Source of the DNA: Mycolicibacterium moriokaense
Lineage (GTDB): Bacteria > Actinomycetota > Actinomycetes > Mycobacteriales > Mycobacteriaceae
Reading direction: 5' to 3'
Length of the DNA: 64,000 nt
NCBI RefSeq assembly: GCF_003347205.1
Contig: NZ_QQBJ01000001.1
Location: forward strand, 186,001 to 250,000
Part shown: piece after piece, positions 7,720 to 16,428 of the stretch
How the letters are laid out: each line of letters starts with the position of its first letter
How positions within the stretch are numbered: the first letter of the stretch is position 1
Notes under the pieces: generated by a model
What the model was told of the DNA's origin: nothing
Seen by the model: only the letters and a program-made list of their open reading frames with translations
The model's database searches: none
Program-made: the position numbers and the translations under genes

Positions 7720-10363
7720 GGTCGGCTAGCTCTGCCCGCGCGAGGTCGATCTGCTCCAACGCGTAGGTCACCATTTCTGCAGCGGTCATGTGTTCGCCTG
7801 TGCGAGCGAGCGATTCGTAGGTGATGTCTCCGAGCGCGTCGCGTAGGTGGGCGACCGATGCATCGAGCTCAGGCAGCGCCGAACGGTTGAAAGCCGTGTC
7901 GGAAAAACCATTGATGGCGGCCGCGGCCTCGAAGTGGCCGGTGCGCTCGAACAGAAGGACCAGCGCGCTGAGGGCATTCTTCACCAGGAAGAAGTTGCCC
8001 GAGTCGAAATAGAAGCGGATTGAAACGACCGCTGAGTCGAGCGCCTCGGCTATATCGCCCTGTGCGGACGTGATCGCGACAAGCGTTGTGGCGATGCTGC
8101 ATTCAGTATTCCTATTCCCGCCATTCCGCGCGACTTCGAGGCCCCTACGCAGCGCCTCGTATGCTGCAAGTGGCTCGATGTCGCGCCGTGCCATGCCGTA
8201 CGCGAAGAGCGCATAAGCACCGAACGTCGGGTTGTCGGTTGTATCGGCCATCGCAGGCAGCTCTTCAGAAACCGCAATCGCTTCGTCATCCAGACCGGCC
8301 ATCTTGAGGGCAAGCGTGAAGGTGGATCGGGTATGCATGTGTGCCGGGGTATGGTGGGCCATCACGATGCGGCACCAGTCAACCCATCGATCAACTTGAC
8401 CGATTGTTGCGTAAGGGCTGCCGATCGATGCCTCCCCCTCTGGGCGAATCGGGTCGAATCGTCCGCTCAGAAGCGCCGCTTGGCCTGCGGCAGCGTAACC
8501 GACAGCATCATCGATTCGGCCCGCCGTGAAACAGAGAGTCGCGACGCTGTACAGCTGGGCCAGCCGCCGATGCTGAACGGCGTGCGCGGGTTCAATCAGT
8601 TCCTCCGCCCAGCGGATGGGTTCGTGCTGGACGCCCCAAAAGCCGACCAGGGCCCCACACAGCGCGACCGCAGTAGCGGTGTCCAGGTCGCCATGATCGA
8701 TAGCCCACCTGAATGCCGTCCGCATATTGGCCAATTCGGTCTTCAACCACGCGTAAGACTCGAGCTGGTGCGGACCATCCCACAGCGCAACGATGTCTCC
8801 GCCGCGAACCGCGAAGTAACGAGCATGGACGTCACGCACGGCCGCGGCACTCCCCGACGCGACCAACTGCTCCTCGGCGAACTGCCGGATCGTCTCCAAC
8901 ATCGAATATCTGGTGCGACCCGATGATCCGTCCGTGGCCAAAAGCGATTTTCGGACGAGGGCATCGAGTAGATCGAGGGCGGCGAACTCGTCGTCGGAAT
9001 CAGTCAGCGCCATTACGCCAGAGATGTCGAATCCGCCCGCGAACACCGAACACGTTGCCAACAGCTGCTTTTCACTGTCGTCGAGAAGATCGTATGACCA
9101 TTGCACCGCATGGCGCAGCGTCTGGTGGCGCTCCAACCCGCGGCGCGATCCGACGAGTAATCGGAACCGATCGTCGATTCGGTCGCGGACTTCCGTGACC
9201 GTCATGGAGGTCAATCGCGAGGCGGCGAGCTCGATCGCGAGCGGAATACCATCCAGGCGACGGCAGATGTCGACCAAAGCGGGATCGTCGAGGGCCGGCG
9301 AAGTCCCGTGTATGACAGCGCCAGCGCGTTCGACAAACAACTGCACGGCGGCGCTTTCCGGCCCGGCACGGGTGTCCAGCGAGGGAACCGGCCACAACAC
9401 CTCCTCTGCGACGCGTAGCCCTTCCCGACTGGTGGCAAGGACGGTCACGCTGTCTGAGCCGCTCAGAATTGCCTCGACCATCTGCGCGGTGGCGTCGAGA
9501 AGATGTTCGCAGTTGTCGAAGACCAGCAGCCTTCGGCGCTCCTGCAATGCTGACACCACGCTGTCGGCCACGTCCATGCCCGCCTGCTGCGTGATGCCGA
9601 GCACCGCGGCAACGGCATCGGGCACCGCGACAGGATCGGTGACCGAAGCCAACTCGACGAGGAACGCGCCGTCAGGGAACTCGTGCGCGACCCGTCGTGC
9701 GACCTCCAGCGCGAGCCTGGTCTTGCCGACTCCTCCGGGCCCGGTGAGCGTCACGAGACGGTGCGCCTTCAGCGCCGTCTGCAGTTCCGCGATTTCATCA
9801 GTGCGCCCGTGAAGGCTTGTAGCAGGCGATCGTAAGTTGCCTTGAGTGGAATTGACCGTCCTGAGCGCAGGGAAGTCGCTACGCAGGCCGGCCGCGAGCA
9901 CTTGGAACAGATTGACGGGCTTGGAGATATCGCGCAGCCGCCTGGCCCCGAGGTCGGCGAGCTCGACATCCGAGACAAGCCCTGCCGTCGTGCCGTCAAG
10001 CAAGATTTGCCCACCGTGGCCCGCGGCCATCACGCGCGCGGCCCGGTTGAGCACTGCACCGAAATAATCGTCGCCGCGCAGTTCCGCCTCACCGGTCGCG
10101 ATCCCCATCCGGACTGGTAACTCGAGAGCCCGCTGCGCCGTCACTGCTGCGTCGACTACGGCGTTCGGCGAAGCGAATGCTGCGCAGATCCCGTCGCCGG
10201 TGTGTTTGAAAAGATAGCCGCCGTGCGCCTCCACGTTGTCGCGCATCAACTTGTCGTGGGCTTCGAGCGCCGACCGCATCCCGTCGGCGTCGGTCTCCCA
10301 CCGACGAGTCGACCCTTCGATGTCGGTGAACAGAAAGCTGACGATGCCCGACGGCGCGACCAC
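7694..10363 (-). CDS. Class III adenylate/guanylate cyclase-domain regulator with AAA/NB-ARC-type NTPase and helical repeat domain
   Basis: A large multidomain signalling protein (889 residues from the GTG at 10363). An N-terminal cyclase homology domain shows the metal Asp in FLFTDIEGST (about residue 14), a second Asp in FKHTGDG (about 57) and a transition-state type LNRAAR. It is followed by an NTPase with Walker A GPGGVGKT near residue 205 and Walker B-like RLLVFDNCEHLL, then a long C-terminal region resembling TPR repeats. No LuxR-type HTH is visible at the C-terminus. An in-frame ATG at 10453 exists but would put the fadD promoter palindrome inside the gene, so I prefer the GTG. By eye the gene is richer in A/T than its neighbours and occupies the place of Rv0212c-Rv0213c, which suggests acquisition. 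Confidence 0.82.
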   Translation of the reverse strand: MVAPSGIVSFLFTDIEGSTRRWETDADGMRSALEAHDKLMRDNVEAHGGYLFKHTGDGICAAFASPNAVVDAAVTAQRALELPVRMGIATGEAELRGDDYFGAVLNRAARVMAAGHGGQILLDGTTAGLVSDVELADLGARRLRDISKPVNLFQVLAAGLRSDFPALRTVNSTQGNLRSPATSLHGRTDEIAELQTALKAHRLVTLTGPGGVGKTRLALEVARRVAHEFPDGAFLVELASVTDPVAVPDAVAAVLGITQQAGMDVADSVVSALQERRRLLVFDNCEHLLDATAQMVEAILSGSDSVTVLATSREGLRVAEEVLWPVPSLDTRAGPESAAVQLFVERAGAVIHGTSPALDDPALVDICRRLDGIPLAIELAASRLTSMTVTEVRDRIDDRFRLLVGSRRGLERHQTLRHAVQWSYDLLDDSEKQLLATCSVFAGGFDISGVMALTDSDDEFAALDLLDALVRKSLLATDGSSGRTRYSMLETIRQFAEEQLVASGSAAAVRDVHARYFAVRGGDIVALWDGPHQLESYAWLKTELANMRTAFRWAIDHGDLDTATAVALCGALVGFWGVQHEPIRWAEELIEPAHAVQHRRLAQLYSVATLCFTAGRIDDAVGYAAAGQAALLSGRFDPIRPEGEASIGSPYATIGQVDRWVDWCRIVMAHHTPAHMHTRSTFTLALKMAGLDDEAIAVSEELPAMADTTDNPTFGAYALFAYGMARRDIEPLAAYEALRRGLEVARNGGNRNTECSIATTLVAITSAQGDIAEALDSAVVSIRFYFDSGNFFLVKNALSALVLLFERTGHFEAAAAINGFSDTAFNRSALPELDASVAHLRDALGDITYESLARTGEHMTAAEMVTYALEQIDLARAELADQTQRSPNL

Positions 10364-10411
10364 GAGGCAGATCGTAAGTCCGTAGCGGCATTCACCTGCG
10401 ATTTCCACCTT

Positions 10412-10444
10412 CTTGACACCTGTCAAGTTTGGGCATCGTAAAGT
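10412..10444. promoter_or_regulatory. Palindrome with back-to-back TTGACA and leaderless-type -10 before fadD
   Basis: CTTGACA and TGTCAAG (7-bp arms, 10412-10427) contain a TTGACA hexamer on each strand. Downstream on the plus strand, TAAAGT at 10439-10444 fits the mycobacterial TANNNT -10. It ends 7 bp before the fadD ATG, which would give a leaderless mRNA. The palindrome could also be an operator controlling both divergent genes. Confidence 0.5.
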
Positions 10445-10451
10445 GCTGATC

Positions 10452-12002
10452 ATGCAGATTCGCGAGCACGCGCAGGCTCACCCCGACAAGCCCGCCGTCA
10501 TCATGCATCCGTCGGGCACGACGGTGACGTTCGGCGAGTTGGAAACCCGCGCCAACCGGCTCGCGCACCTCTTTCGCAAGCACGGACTGCGCGAGGGTGA
10601 TGCCGTCGCGATCCTGATGGAGAACAACGAGCACTACCACACCGTGATGTGGGCGGCGCGGCGTTGCGGCCTCTACTACGTCCCGATCAACACCCACCTG
10701 ACCGCCGCCGAGGCGGCTTACATCATCGACAACAGCAGCGCCAAGGCCATCATCGGGTCGGCTGCGTTGCGCAAGACGCTCGAGGGCCTCGCTGCCGAGT
10801 TACCGAGCGGGCTGCCTGAGCTCCTCATCATCGCCGACGGGGCCGAAACGTCGGCGACAGACGCCTCCAGCGATATCGATGGCTGGCTGCGCTACCCCGA
10901 ATGCGTTGCTGATCAACCGGATACACCCATCGACGACGAGATCGAAGGCGACCTGCTGCAGTACTCCTCCGGCACCACCGGTCGGCCCAAGGGCATCAAA
11001 CGCGAACTGACGCACAAGCCGCCCGCCGAAGTGCCCGGCATGATGTCGGCGTTGGTGAGCTTCTGGCTCGACCCAGAAGCCATCTACCTCAGCCCGGCAC
11101 CGCTCTACCACACCGCGCCGTCGGTGTGGTCGATGACGATCCAGTCCGGTGGCATCACGACCGTCGTGCTGGACAAGTTCGACGCCGAAGGGTGCCTCGA
11201 CGCGATCCAGCGGCACCGCGTCACCCACGGCCAGTTTGTGCCGGTGATGTTCACTCGGATGTTGAAACTGCCGCAGTCCGTTCGTGATTCGTACGACTTG
11301 TCCAGCCTGAAGCGCGTGATGCACGCGGCCGCGCCATGCCCCGTCGAGATCAAGAAGCAGATGATCGACTGGTGGGGCCCGATCGTCGACGAGTATTACG
11401 CCTCGTCCGAGGCCATCGGCTCGACGCTGATCACCGCCGACGAATGGCTGGCCCACCCCGGATCGGTCGGCAGGTCGATGATGACGCCGCTGCACATCCT
11501 CGACGAGGACGGCAACGAACTGCCCGCCGGCCAGGCGGGGGAGATCTACTTCGAGGGCGGCTTCGACTTCGAGTACCTAAACGACCCGGAGAAGACGGCG
11601 AAGTCACGCGACAAACACGGCTGGAAGACCGTCGGCGACATCGGCTATCTCGACGAGGACGGCTACCTCTACCTGACCGACCGCCGGCACCACATGATCA
11701 TCTCCGGCGGCGTGAACATCTACCCGCAGGAAGCGGAGAACATGTTGGTCACCCATCCCAAGGTGATGGACGCGGCCGTCTTCGGCGTTCCCGATGACGA
11801 CATGGGGCAGAGCGTCAAGGGTGTGGTGCAGACGGTCGACGCCGCCGACGCCACCGACGAGTTCGCCGACGAGCTGTTGGTTTGGCTGCGAGACCGGCTG
11901 TCGCACTACAAATGTCCGCGCTCGATCTCCTTCGAGGCGCAGCTGCCGCGCACCGACACCGGAAAGCTGTACAAGCAGGAGCTGATCGCGAAGTATTCGT
12001 GA
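10452..12002 (+). CDS. Fatty-acyl-CoA/AMP ligase (FadD4-like)
   Basis: Acyl-adenylate-forming enzyme that activates a fatty acid with ATP and CoA. The 516-residue protein has the AMP-binding P-loop YSSGTTGRPKG near residue 175. A later YYASSEAIGST motif is present, as is the hinge region DRRHHMIISGGVNIYP near residue 415. The C-terminal catalytic lysine is in DTGKLYK. Position between pckA and Rv0216 matches fadD4 (Rv0214). The ATG at 10452 is supported by the TANNNT element 7 bp upstream; the TTG at 10413 lies inside a palindrome and is unlikely. Confidence 0.88.
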   Translation: MQIREHAQAHPDKPAVIMHPSGTTVTFGELETRANRLAHLFRKHGLREGDAVAILMENNEHYHTVMWAARRCGLYYVPINTHLTAAEAAYIIDNSSAKAIIGSAALRKTLEGLAAELPSGLPELLIIADGAETSATDASSDIDGWLRYPECVADQPDTPIDDEIEGDLLQYSSGTTGRPKGIKRELTHKPPAEVPGMMSALVSFWLDPEAIYLSPAPLYHTAPSVWSMTIQSGGITTVVLDKFDAEGCLDAIQRHRVTHGQFVPVMFTRMLKLPQSVRDSYDLSSLKRVMHAAAPCPVEIKKQMIDWWGPIVDEYYASSEAIGSTLITADEWLAHPGSVGRSMMTPLHILDEDGNELPAGQAGEIYFEGGFDFEYLNDPEKTAKSRDKHGWKTVGDIGYLDEDGYLYLTDRRHHMIISGGVNIYPQEAENMLVTHPKVMDAAVFGVPDDDMGQSVKGVVQTVDAADATDEFADELLVWLRDRLSHYKCPRSISFEAQLPRTDTGKLYKQELIAKYS

Positions 12003-12021
12003 ACTTGTTGGGAGGTGGGCA

Positions 12022-12282
12022 GTGGCGATCGAAGCCGAGCTGGCTGACCTGCCCTGGGAGCAGCTGGATCTCGACGACGCCGACGCGGTTGATCACCGGG
12101 GTGGAATCGGCCCAGCGCACCCTGTCCACGCTGAGCTATCAGGCGGCTGCGTGGCGACCCGGGGCTGGGGCGGGTTAGGCGATCAACGCGCCGCACTACA
12201 CGCCGATAACGCCGGCTTCGCAAGGCGAAGTCGGGGATACGCGTCACGTCACGGGAAACACTGTCAGGGCGTGTCGGTGTAG
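12022..12282 (+). CDS. Hypothetical short ORF after fadD (possibly a decayed gene)
   Basis: A GTG at 12022 has a strong GGGAGG site (12010-12015) with 6-nt spacing, 19 bp after the fadD stop. The first about 24 codons look coding (acidic, Leu-rich); the remainder is rich in Gly/Arg/His and does not resemble a folded domain. Another frame across 12100-12178 reads like a continuation (ESAQRTLSTLSYQAAAWRPG), so a frameshifted remnant is possible. I do not recognise it. Confidence 0.3.
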   Translation: MAIEAELADLPWEQLDLDDADAVDHRGGIGPAHPVHAELSGGCVATRGWGGLGDQRAALHADNAGFARRSRGYASRHGKHCQGVSV

Positions 12283-12368
12283 CGCGCAGCGCCCGTAAAG
12301 AGCAGATAGAGCCCCAGTGCCACGACCAGAATGATGACGATGAGCACAGCCCAGTCACGGAACCGCAT
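12264..12368 (-). CDS. Candidate 34-residue single-pass membrane protein
   Basis: A short minus-strand frame begins MRFRDWAV, continues with about 20 uninterrupted hydrophobic residues (a plausible transmembrane helix, residues 6-26), and ends in a polar tail. The composition is typical of small membrane proteins, but the ribosome-binding site is weak. It sits in a decayed intergenic region, so expression is uncertain. Confidence 0.35.
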   Translation of the reverse strand: MRFRDWAVLIVIILVVALGLYLLFTGAARYTDTP

Positions 12369-12426
12369 GGCGTGACCGTAGCAGTAAATCCAGTGTCTTC
12401 GGCCTGGCCACTGGACGCCGCCACTT

Positions 12427-12679
12427 ATGCACAACCCGTACAGTCTTGCCATCGACGGCTGCTGCACCATGCCCGGCTGCGACCAATCCGCCTTCCACCG
12501 CGAAGCCGGCCACCCGACCCACCGACACCCTGTGGCAAGCCCGCCGCCGCTATGACGAACAAACCCTCGGCCACACCGTCTGGGACCCACCCAACTCCGT
12601 CGACCCCACCCGCCAACCACAAACCAACCACCACCACCGCCGACCCAACCCACCCAGACCAGAACCCGACGTGGCTTGA
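12427..12679 (+). pseudogene. Remnant of a DUF222/HNH endonuclease-like gene (REP13E12 family)
   Basis: Two frames together resemble the C-terminus of DUF222/HNH proteins, which are abundant in mycobacteria. One frame (12427-12552) gives CTMPGCDQSAFHREAGH, the start of the HNH zinc region. A second frame gives RRYDEQTLGHTVWDPP followed by a DPTRQPQTNHHH tail. The central HNH segment (GG...N...C..HH) is missing and the frame shifts, so the gene is broken. Such repeats are often associated with prophage integration or recombination. The match is by pattern recognition only. Confidence 0.55.
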
Positions 12680-12706
12680 GTTACCGGCATCGCATAAGAA
12701 TGAACC

Positions 12707-13717
12707 GTGACGATGCGCGGTCATGAGCCCGGCGGTCCCTACTTCGACGATCTCGAGGTCGGTCAGGTCTTCGACTGGGCACCCTCGATGACGCTGACGG
12801 CAGGCGCCGCGGCCGTACACCAATCCATCATCGGCGACCGTTTGCGGCTGGCGCTGGATACTGATCTGGCGACGGCGGTCACGAAGTCGACTGCAGCGCT
12901 TGCGCATCCGGCACTGGTCTGCGACGTCGCCATCGGCCAGAGCACCCTCGTCACCCAGCGGGTGAAAGCCAACCTGTTCTATCGCGGGCTCGCCTTCCAC
13001 CGCTTTCCTGTCATCGGCGACACCCTGTTCACCCGTACCGAGGTCGTCGCGCTGAAGCAGAACTCGATCAAGGCGGGCCGGGCGCCGACCGGTCTCGCGG
13101 CGATGCGCATGACGACGATCGACCACGTCGGCAGGCTGGTCCTCGACTTCCACCGCTGCGCCATGCTGCCGCTGCGCGACGGCGCCGCCGACACCGGGCA
13201 CGCCGACGACATGTCGGCTATCGGCTCAGACTCGGCACCCGCACCCGACCCGACAGCAGACTGGGACGCCGACGCATTTCGCGCCAAGGTGCTGGGCACG
13301 CATTTCGACTCCGGTATCGCGGGCGCCGTGCTGCACAGCACCGCCGACGTCGTCAGCAGTGCGCCCGAACTGGCCCGCCTGACGCTGAACATCGCAGCGA
13401 CGCACCACGACTCACGTGCAAGCGGCCAGCGGCTGGTGTACGGCGGGCACACCATCGGGCTCGCCTTCGCGCAGGCCTCGCGATTGCTGCCCAACCTCGC
13501 GACGGTGCTGGGCTGGGAGTCCTGCGACCACGTCGGGCCCGTGCACGAAGGCGACACCCTCTACAGCGAACTGCACGTCGACGGGGCCGTTCCACTGCCC
13601 GACAATCGCGGCGGAGTGCTGAGGCTGCGATCGCTGGTGTACGCGGTCGGTGCGAAGGGGGATGCCGCCGAGGACCGCCAGGTGCTCGACTGGCGCTTCA
13701 CCGCGCTGCAGTTCTGA
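12707..13717 (+). CDS. Double hot-dog (R)-hydratase/MaoC-like protein, Rv0216 orthologue
   Basis: A 336-residue protein with two hot-dog modules, very close to Rv0216, which has a double hot-dog fold related to (R)-specific enoyl hydratases. The N-terminal module begins GGPYFDDLEVGQVF. The C-terminal module contains HHDSRASGQRLVYGGHTIGLA near residue 235, where hydratase-type residues sit. The substrate is unknown; a long-chain or branched acyl-CoA is inferred from the family and neighbours. The frame opens with GTG at 12707 and ATG at 12713; the GTG is six bases upstream and either is possible. Confidence 0.88.
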   Translation: MTMRGHEPGGPYFDDLEVGQVFDWAPSMTLTAGAAAVHQSIIGDRLRLALDTDLATAVTKSTAALAHPALVCDVAIGQSTLVTQRVKANLFYRGLAFHRFPVIGDTLFTRTEVVALKQNSIKAGRAPTGLAAMRMTTIDHVGRLVLDFHRCAMLPLRDGAADTGHADDMSAIGSDSAPAPDPTADWDADAFRAKVLGTHFDSGIAGAVLHSTADVVSSAPELARLTLNIAATHHDSRASGQRLVYGGHTIGLAFAQASRLLPNLATVLGWESCDHVGPVHEGDTLYSELHVDGAVPLPDNRGGVLRLRSLVYAVGAKGDAAEDRQVLDWRFTALQF

Positions 13718-13725
13718 TCCGCGAA

Positions 13726-13775
13726 CAGACGCGAACTCGCACAATTCAGGCGCGATCTATGCGAGTTCGCGTCTG
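13726..13775. terminator. 16-bp perfect hairpin after the Rv0216-like gene
   Basis: Arms 13726-13741 and 13760-13775 are perfect reverse complements with an 18-nt loop, starting 9 bp after the stop. It is probably a factor-independent-like terminator that insulates the island promoter at 13830. No T-tract follows. Confidence 0.6.
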
Positions 13776-13829
13776 CTCGGCAGACAGGGCAGTCCCTCCA
13801 CCCAGGCCTTCACCCATTGACTCAACCCA

Positions 13830-13881
13830 TTGACGGGTCTCACCCTGCAGAAGTACAGTCTGATTTGCAGAAAGTATTTCC
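13830..13881 (+). promoter_or_regulatory. Promoter and IclR-type box for the VOC-MFS operon
   Basis: TTGACG (13830-13835), an 18-bp spacer and TACAGT (13854-13859, a TANNNT element) form a plausible sigma-A promoter. CAGAAAGTATTTCC at 13868-13881 lies just downstream of the expected start point. It differs by one base from a box at 23273-23286 and by three from one at 16468-16481, and resembles the IclR consensus TGGAAATNATTTCCA. A repressor bound here would block initiation. Confidence 0.65.
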
Positions 13882-13953
13882 ACTCTACGGAAGACGGCAC
13901 GCTCCAGAAGAAAGCTCCAGTAGAAACAGGCTCTAAAGAAAGAGGAGAAAGTA

Positions 13954-14346
13954 GTGCGCATCCGACACCTCGGCATAGTCGTCCAGGATCTCGAGCGGAC
14001 GGCCGAGTTCTACGAGAACGTGCTCGGCTTCAAGCGCCTCGGAGAGGCCCGCACCCCCGGCCACTACCCGGGCAAGGCGATGGATCTCAGCGACGGCGAG
14101 GTCAACTACTCGCTGCTGCAGCCGAATCCGGAGATCGAACGGTCCGAGTGGACGTACGGCGCGATGGGCCCCAACCACATCGGCGTGACGATCGAGGACA
14201 CCGGCGCGGTGGTGACCGCGCTGAAGGAGCGCGGCATCGAGGTCTACGGCGCCGAGCAGGCCGACCCGCCCAGGTTCTTCAAGTTCCGCGATCCCGACGG
14301 TGTCGAGGTCGACGTGGCCACCCCGGATCGGGGCTGGAAGTTCTGA
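13954..14346 (+). CDS. VOC (glyoxalase/dioxygenase) superfamily protein
   Basis: A 130-residue cytosolic protein with two beta-alpha-beta-beta-beta modules typical of the vicinal oxygen chelate fold. Candidate metal ligands are His5 (IRHLGIVV), His71-type (NHIGVTIED) and a Glu in the closing strand (DPDGVEVDVA). It may act as an epimerase, lactoylglutathione lyase-like enzyme or C-C lyase. Its GTG start has AGGAG spaced ideally upstream. It leads an operon with the MFS gene 17 bp downstream and carries the island's IclR box in its promoter, so it probably acts on an island intermediate. Confidence 0.82.
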   Translation: MRIRHLGIVVQDLERTAEFYENVLGFKRLGEARTPGHYPGKAMDLSDGEVNYSLLQPNPEIERSEWTYGAMGPNHIGVTIEDTGAVVTALKERGIEVYGAEQADPPRFFKFRDPDGVEVDVATPDRGWKF

Positions 14347-14362
14347 CAGCCACGGCGGCGCC

Positions 14363-15568
14363 GTGGTCACGCTGAAGGAACGCTCCCTCCCGCCGCTTTG
14401 GCTCGTAGGCACCGTCACCAGCATCTTCCTGTTGCAGGTGGCGGTGACCCTGGCGCGGCCGGTGTCGACCTACAGGCTGCTGGCACTCGGCGCCGACGGC
14501 ACCACGCTCGGCCTGACGGCGGCCTGCTTCGCGGTGCCGCCCATGCTGCTGGCGGTGAGCTTCGGTCGATGGTCGGAGCGCCACCATCCGGCGATATTGA
14601 TCGCGCTCGGCTTCGTCGTCGCCGCCGTCGGGGCCTTTGCGCTGGTGGTCGTCGAGGCCATCCCGGCGTTCGCGCTCGCCACCACAGCGTTGGGCATCGG
14701 TCACATGTCGGGCACCATCGGTGGCCAGAGCATCATGGCCCAGGCAGATAGCTCGCTGACGCGGATCGGCCGATTCGGCACTCTGACAACGATTTCGGCG
14801 CTCGGCCAGATCGTCGGGCCGGTTCTCGGCGGCGTCATCATCGGCCACAGCGACACCCCGAGCCTGGCGTCGACATCGTCGGCGCTGCAGGTCGCCGCCT
14901 GGGTGTTCGTCGGGGGACTGCCGGCCGCGGTGATCGCGATGCGCTCAACAATGCAGACGTCGACGATTCGAACCGGCAAGCCGCAGCGGGTCTGGGGGCT
15001 GTTGCGGCTCAAGGGAATGCCCGCTGCGCTGATGACCAGCTTCTCGGCGAAGGGCGGCAACGACCTGCTGCTGGTCTACGTGCCGTTGCTCGGCGCCTCG
15101 GTGGGGCTGACGTCTTCGCAGGTCGGCATCCTTCTCGGCATCAGCTCCAGCGGCGCCCTGTTGGCGCGGGCGGCGACCCCGTGGTTCGTCCGTCGAATAC
15201 CGAGCGTCAACCTGACCGTCGTCGCCACCGCCATTGCGGCGCTGTGCCTTCTCATCGTCGGCCTCAGCCACAACATCACGCCGATGATGCTGGCGATGTC
15301 GGTGCTGGGCTTCGCCATCGGGCTGACGCAGACCACCACCATGGACTGGGTCGTCGACCTGGTCGACGACACCAGCCGCGGCTCCGCGCTCGGCATGCGG
15401 GTGGCGACCAACCGCGTCGGGCAGACGTTCATCCTCGCGGCCGCGGGAGTCGTGTCGCAGTGGTTCGGCGTCGAAGCTGCATTCGGCCTACTCGCGCTCG
15501 TCATGCTGGTGACCGCGGCCGCGGGTGCGCTCAGTGCGCGCGGTGGAACTCAGTCGACGGGCACCTGA
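14363..15568 (+). CDS. MFS transporter
   Basis: A major facilitator superfamily protein of 401 residues with about 12 hydrophobic helices. The family loop between helices 2 and 3 appears as GRWSERHHP. A long central loop (about residues 195-215, Arg/Gln/Lys-containing) separates the halves. The GTG at 14363 lies 17 bp after the VOC gene. The 3' end overlaps the convergent IclR gene by 19 bp. It may export or import an island substrate; direction cannot be told from the sequence. Confidence 0.85.
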   Translation: MVTLKERSLPPLWLVGTVTSIFLLQVAVTLARPVSTYRLLALGADGTTLGLTAACFAVPPMLLAVSFGRWSERHHPAILIALGFVVAAVGAFALVVVEAIPAFALATTALGIGHMSGTIGGQSIMAQADSSLTRIGRFGTLTTISALGQIVGPVLGGVIIGHSDTPSLASTSSALQVAAWVFVGGLPAAVIAMRSTMQTSTIRTGKPQRVWGLLRLKGMPAALMTSFSAKGGNDLLLVYVPLLGASVGLTSSQVGILLGISSSGALLARAATPWFVRRIPSVNLTVVATAIAALCLLIVGLSHNITPMMLAMSVLGFAIGLTQTTTMDWVVDLVDDTSRGSALGMRVATNRVGQTFILAAAGVVSQWFGVEAAFGLLALVMLVTAAAGALSARGGTQSTGT

Positions 15569-16356
15569 GCGATCACCGGTGACTCCGGTGCCCGCGAGAT
15601 CGTCTGGATCATCAGATCCCCGATGTGTGTAATCCGTGACGAGGTCAGCCGACTGGTCGGTGCAGCCACCGCAATCGCGGCGGGTCGGCCCGCGAAGTCA
15701 CGGAACGCAACCGCCACCGAACCGACATCGTCCTCCGTCTCGCCGGCGTTCACCGCGTATCCCCGTGCCCTGGCCCGCGACACCTCTTTCAACAGCTTCG
15801 CCTGTGTGGTGATCGACTTGTCGGTGCGCGCATCGAACGGTTCGGCCGAGGTCGGGTACAGCGCGGCCACCTGCTGCTCGGTCAGTTGGCCGAGCAGAGC
15901 CTTGCCCAGCGAGGTGCAGTGTGCGGGCACCAGCGTCCCGGTTCTGGCCACGACGCGCAGCGCCCTCTCCGATTCCACCGCGTCGACATAGCGGACCTGA
16001 TCGCCCTCGAGGACGCCGAGGTGCACCGTCTCACCGGTCTCGGCCGCGAGTTCCTCCATCATCGGGCGGGCCTGCTCGCGCACGTTCAGAGATCCGACGA
16101 CGGCCAGGCCCACCTCGACCAGCGCGGGCCCGGCGATGTAGGCACGGGTCACCGGCTCCTGTTGCACGAAGCCGTGATGGGCGAGCATCGCCAGAAGTCG
16201 ATGCGCGGTCGAGTGGGCGACGCCGAGATATTTGCACGCGTCCGTCAGCCGCACTCTGGGTTGCTCGCGGAACAACAGAAGCAATAAAAGCGCGTTGTTG
16301 ACCGACGCGATCGGATAGGCGGGACCGGTTTCGCTCTCCGGTCGTGACTTCTGCAT
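15550..16356 (-). CDS. IclR-family transcriptional regulator (island 1)
   Basis: A 268-residue regulator: N-terminal winged helix-turn-helix (about residues 15-80, with RLTDACKYLGVAHSTAHRLLAML) and a C-terminal IclR ligand-binding domain (about 95-255, with GETVHLGVLEGDQVRYVDAVES). Family members sense small organic acids. It sits between the VOC-MFS and tct operons, both of which carry an IclR-type box at the promoter, so it is the natural candidate regulator. No box is visible in its own 80-bp upstream region. Confidence 0.9.
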   Translation of the reverse strand: MQKSRPESETGPAYPIASVNNALLLLLLFREQPRVRLTDACKYLGVAHSTAHRLLAMLAHHGFVQQEPVTRAYIAGPALVEVGLAVVGSLNVREQARPMMEELAAETGETVHLGVLEGDQVRYVDAVESERALRVVARTGTLVPAHCTSLGKALLGQLTEQQVAALYPTSAEPFDARTDKSITTQAKLLKEVSRARARGYAVNAGETEDDVGSVAVAFRDFAGRPAAIAVAAPTSRLTSSRITHIGDLMIQTISRAPESPVIAQVPVD

Positions 16357-16428
16357 AGAAGAAGCCTACCGTCATCTGCGCAGGTGTTCGCGAACTCGGC
16401 ACACCACAATATCGCGTCCAAGTGACGC

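Noticed and set aside
10413-10451. TTG at 10413 as start of the fadD gene
   Set aside because: It lies inside the TTGACA palindrome and lacks a ribosome-binding site; the ATG at 10452 fits the homologue and the -10 element.
12264-12653. A 129-codon minus-strand protein across the intergenic patch
   Set aside because: The upstream part is Gly/Trp-rich noise antisense to the HNH remnant; only the last 34 codons resemble a membrane peptide.
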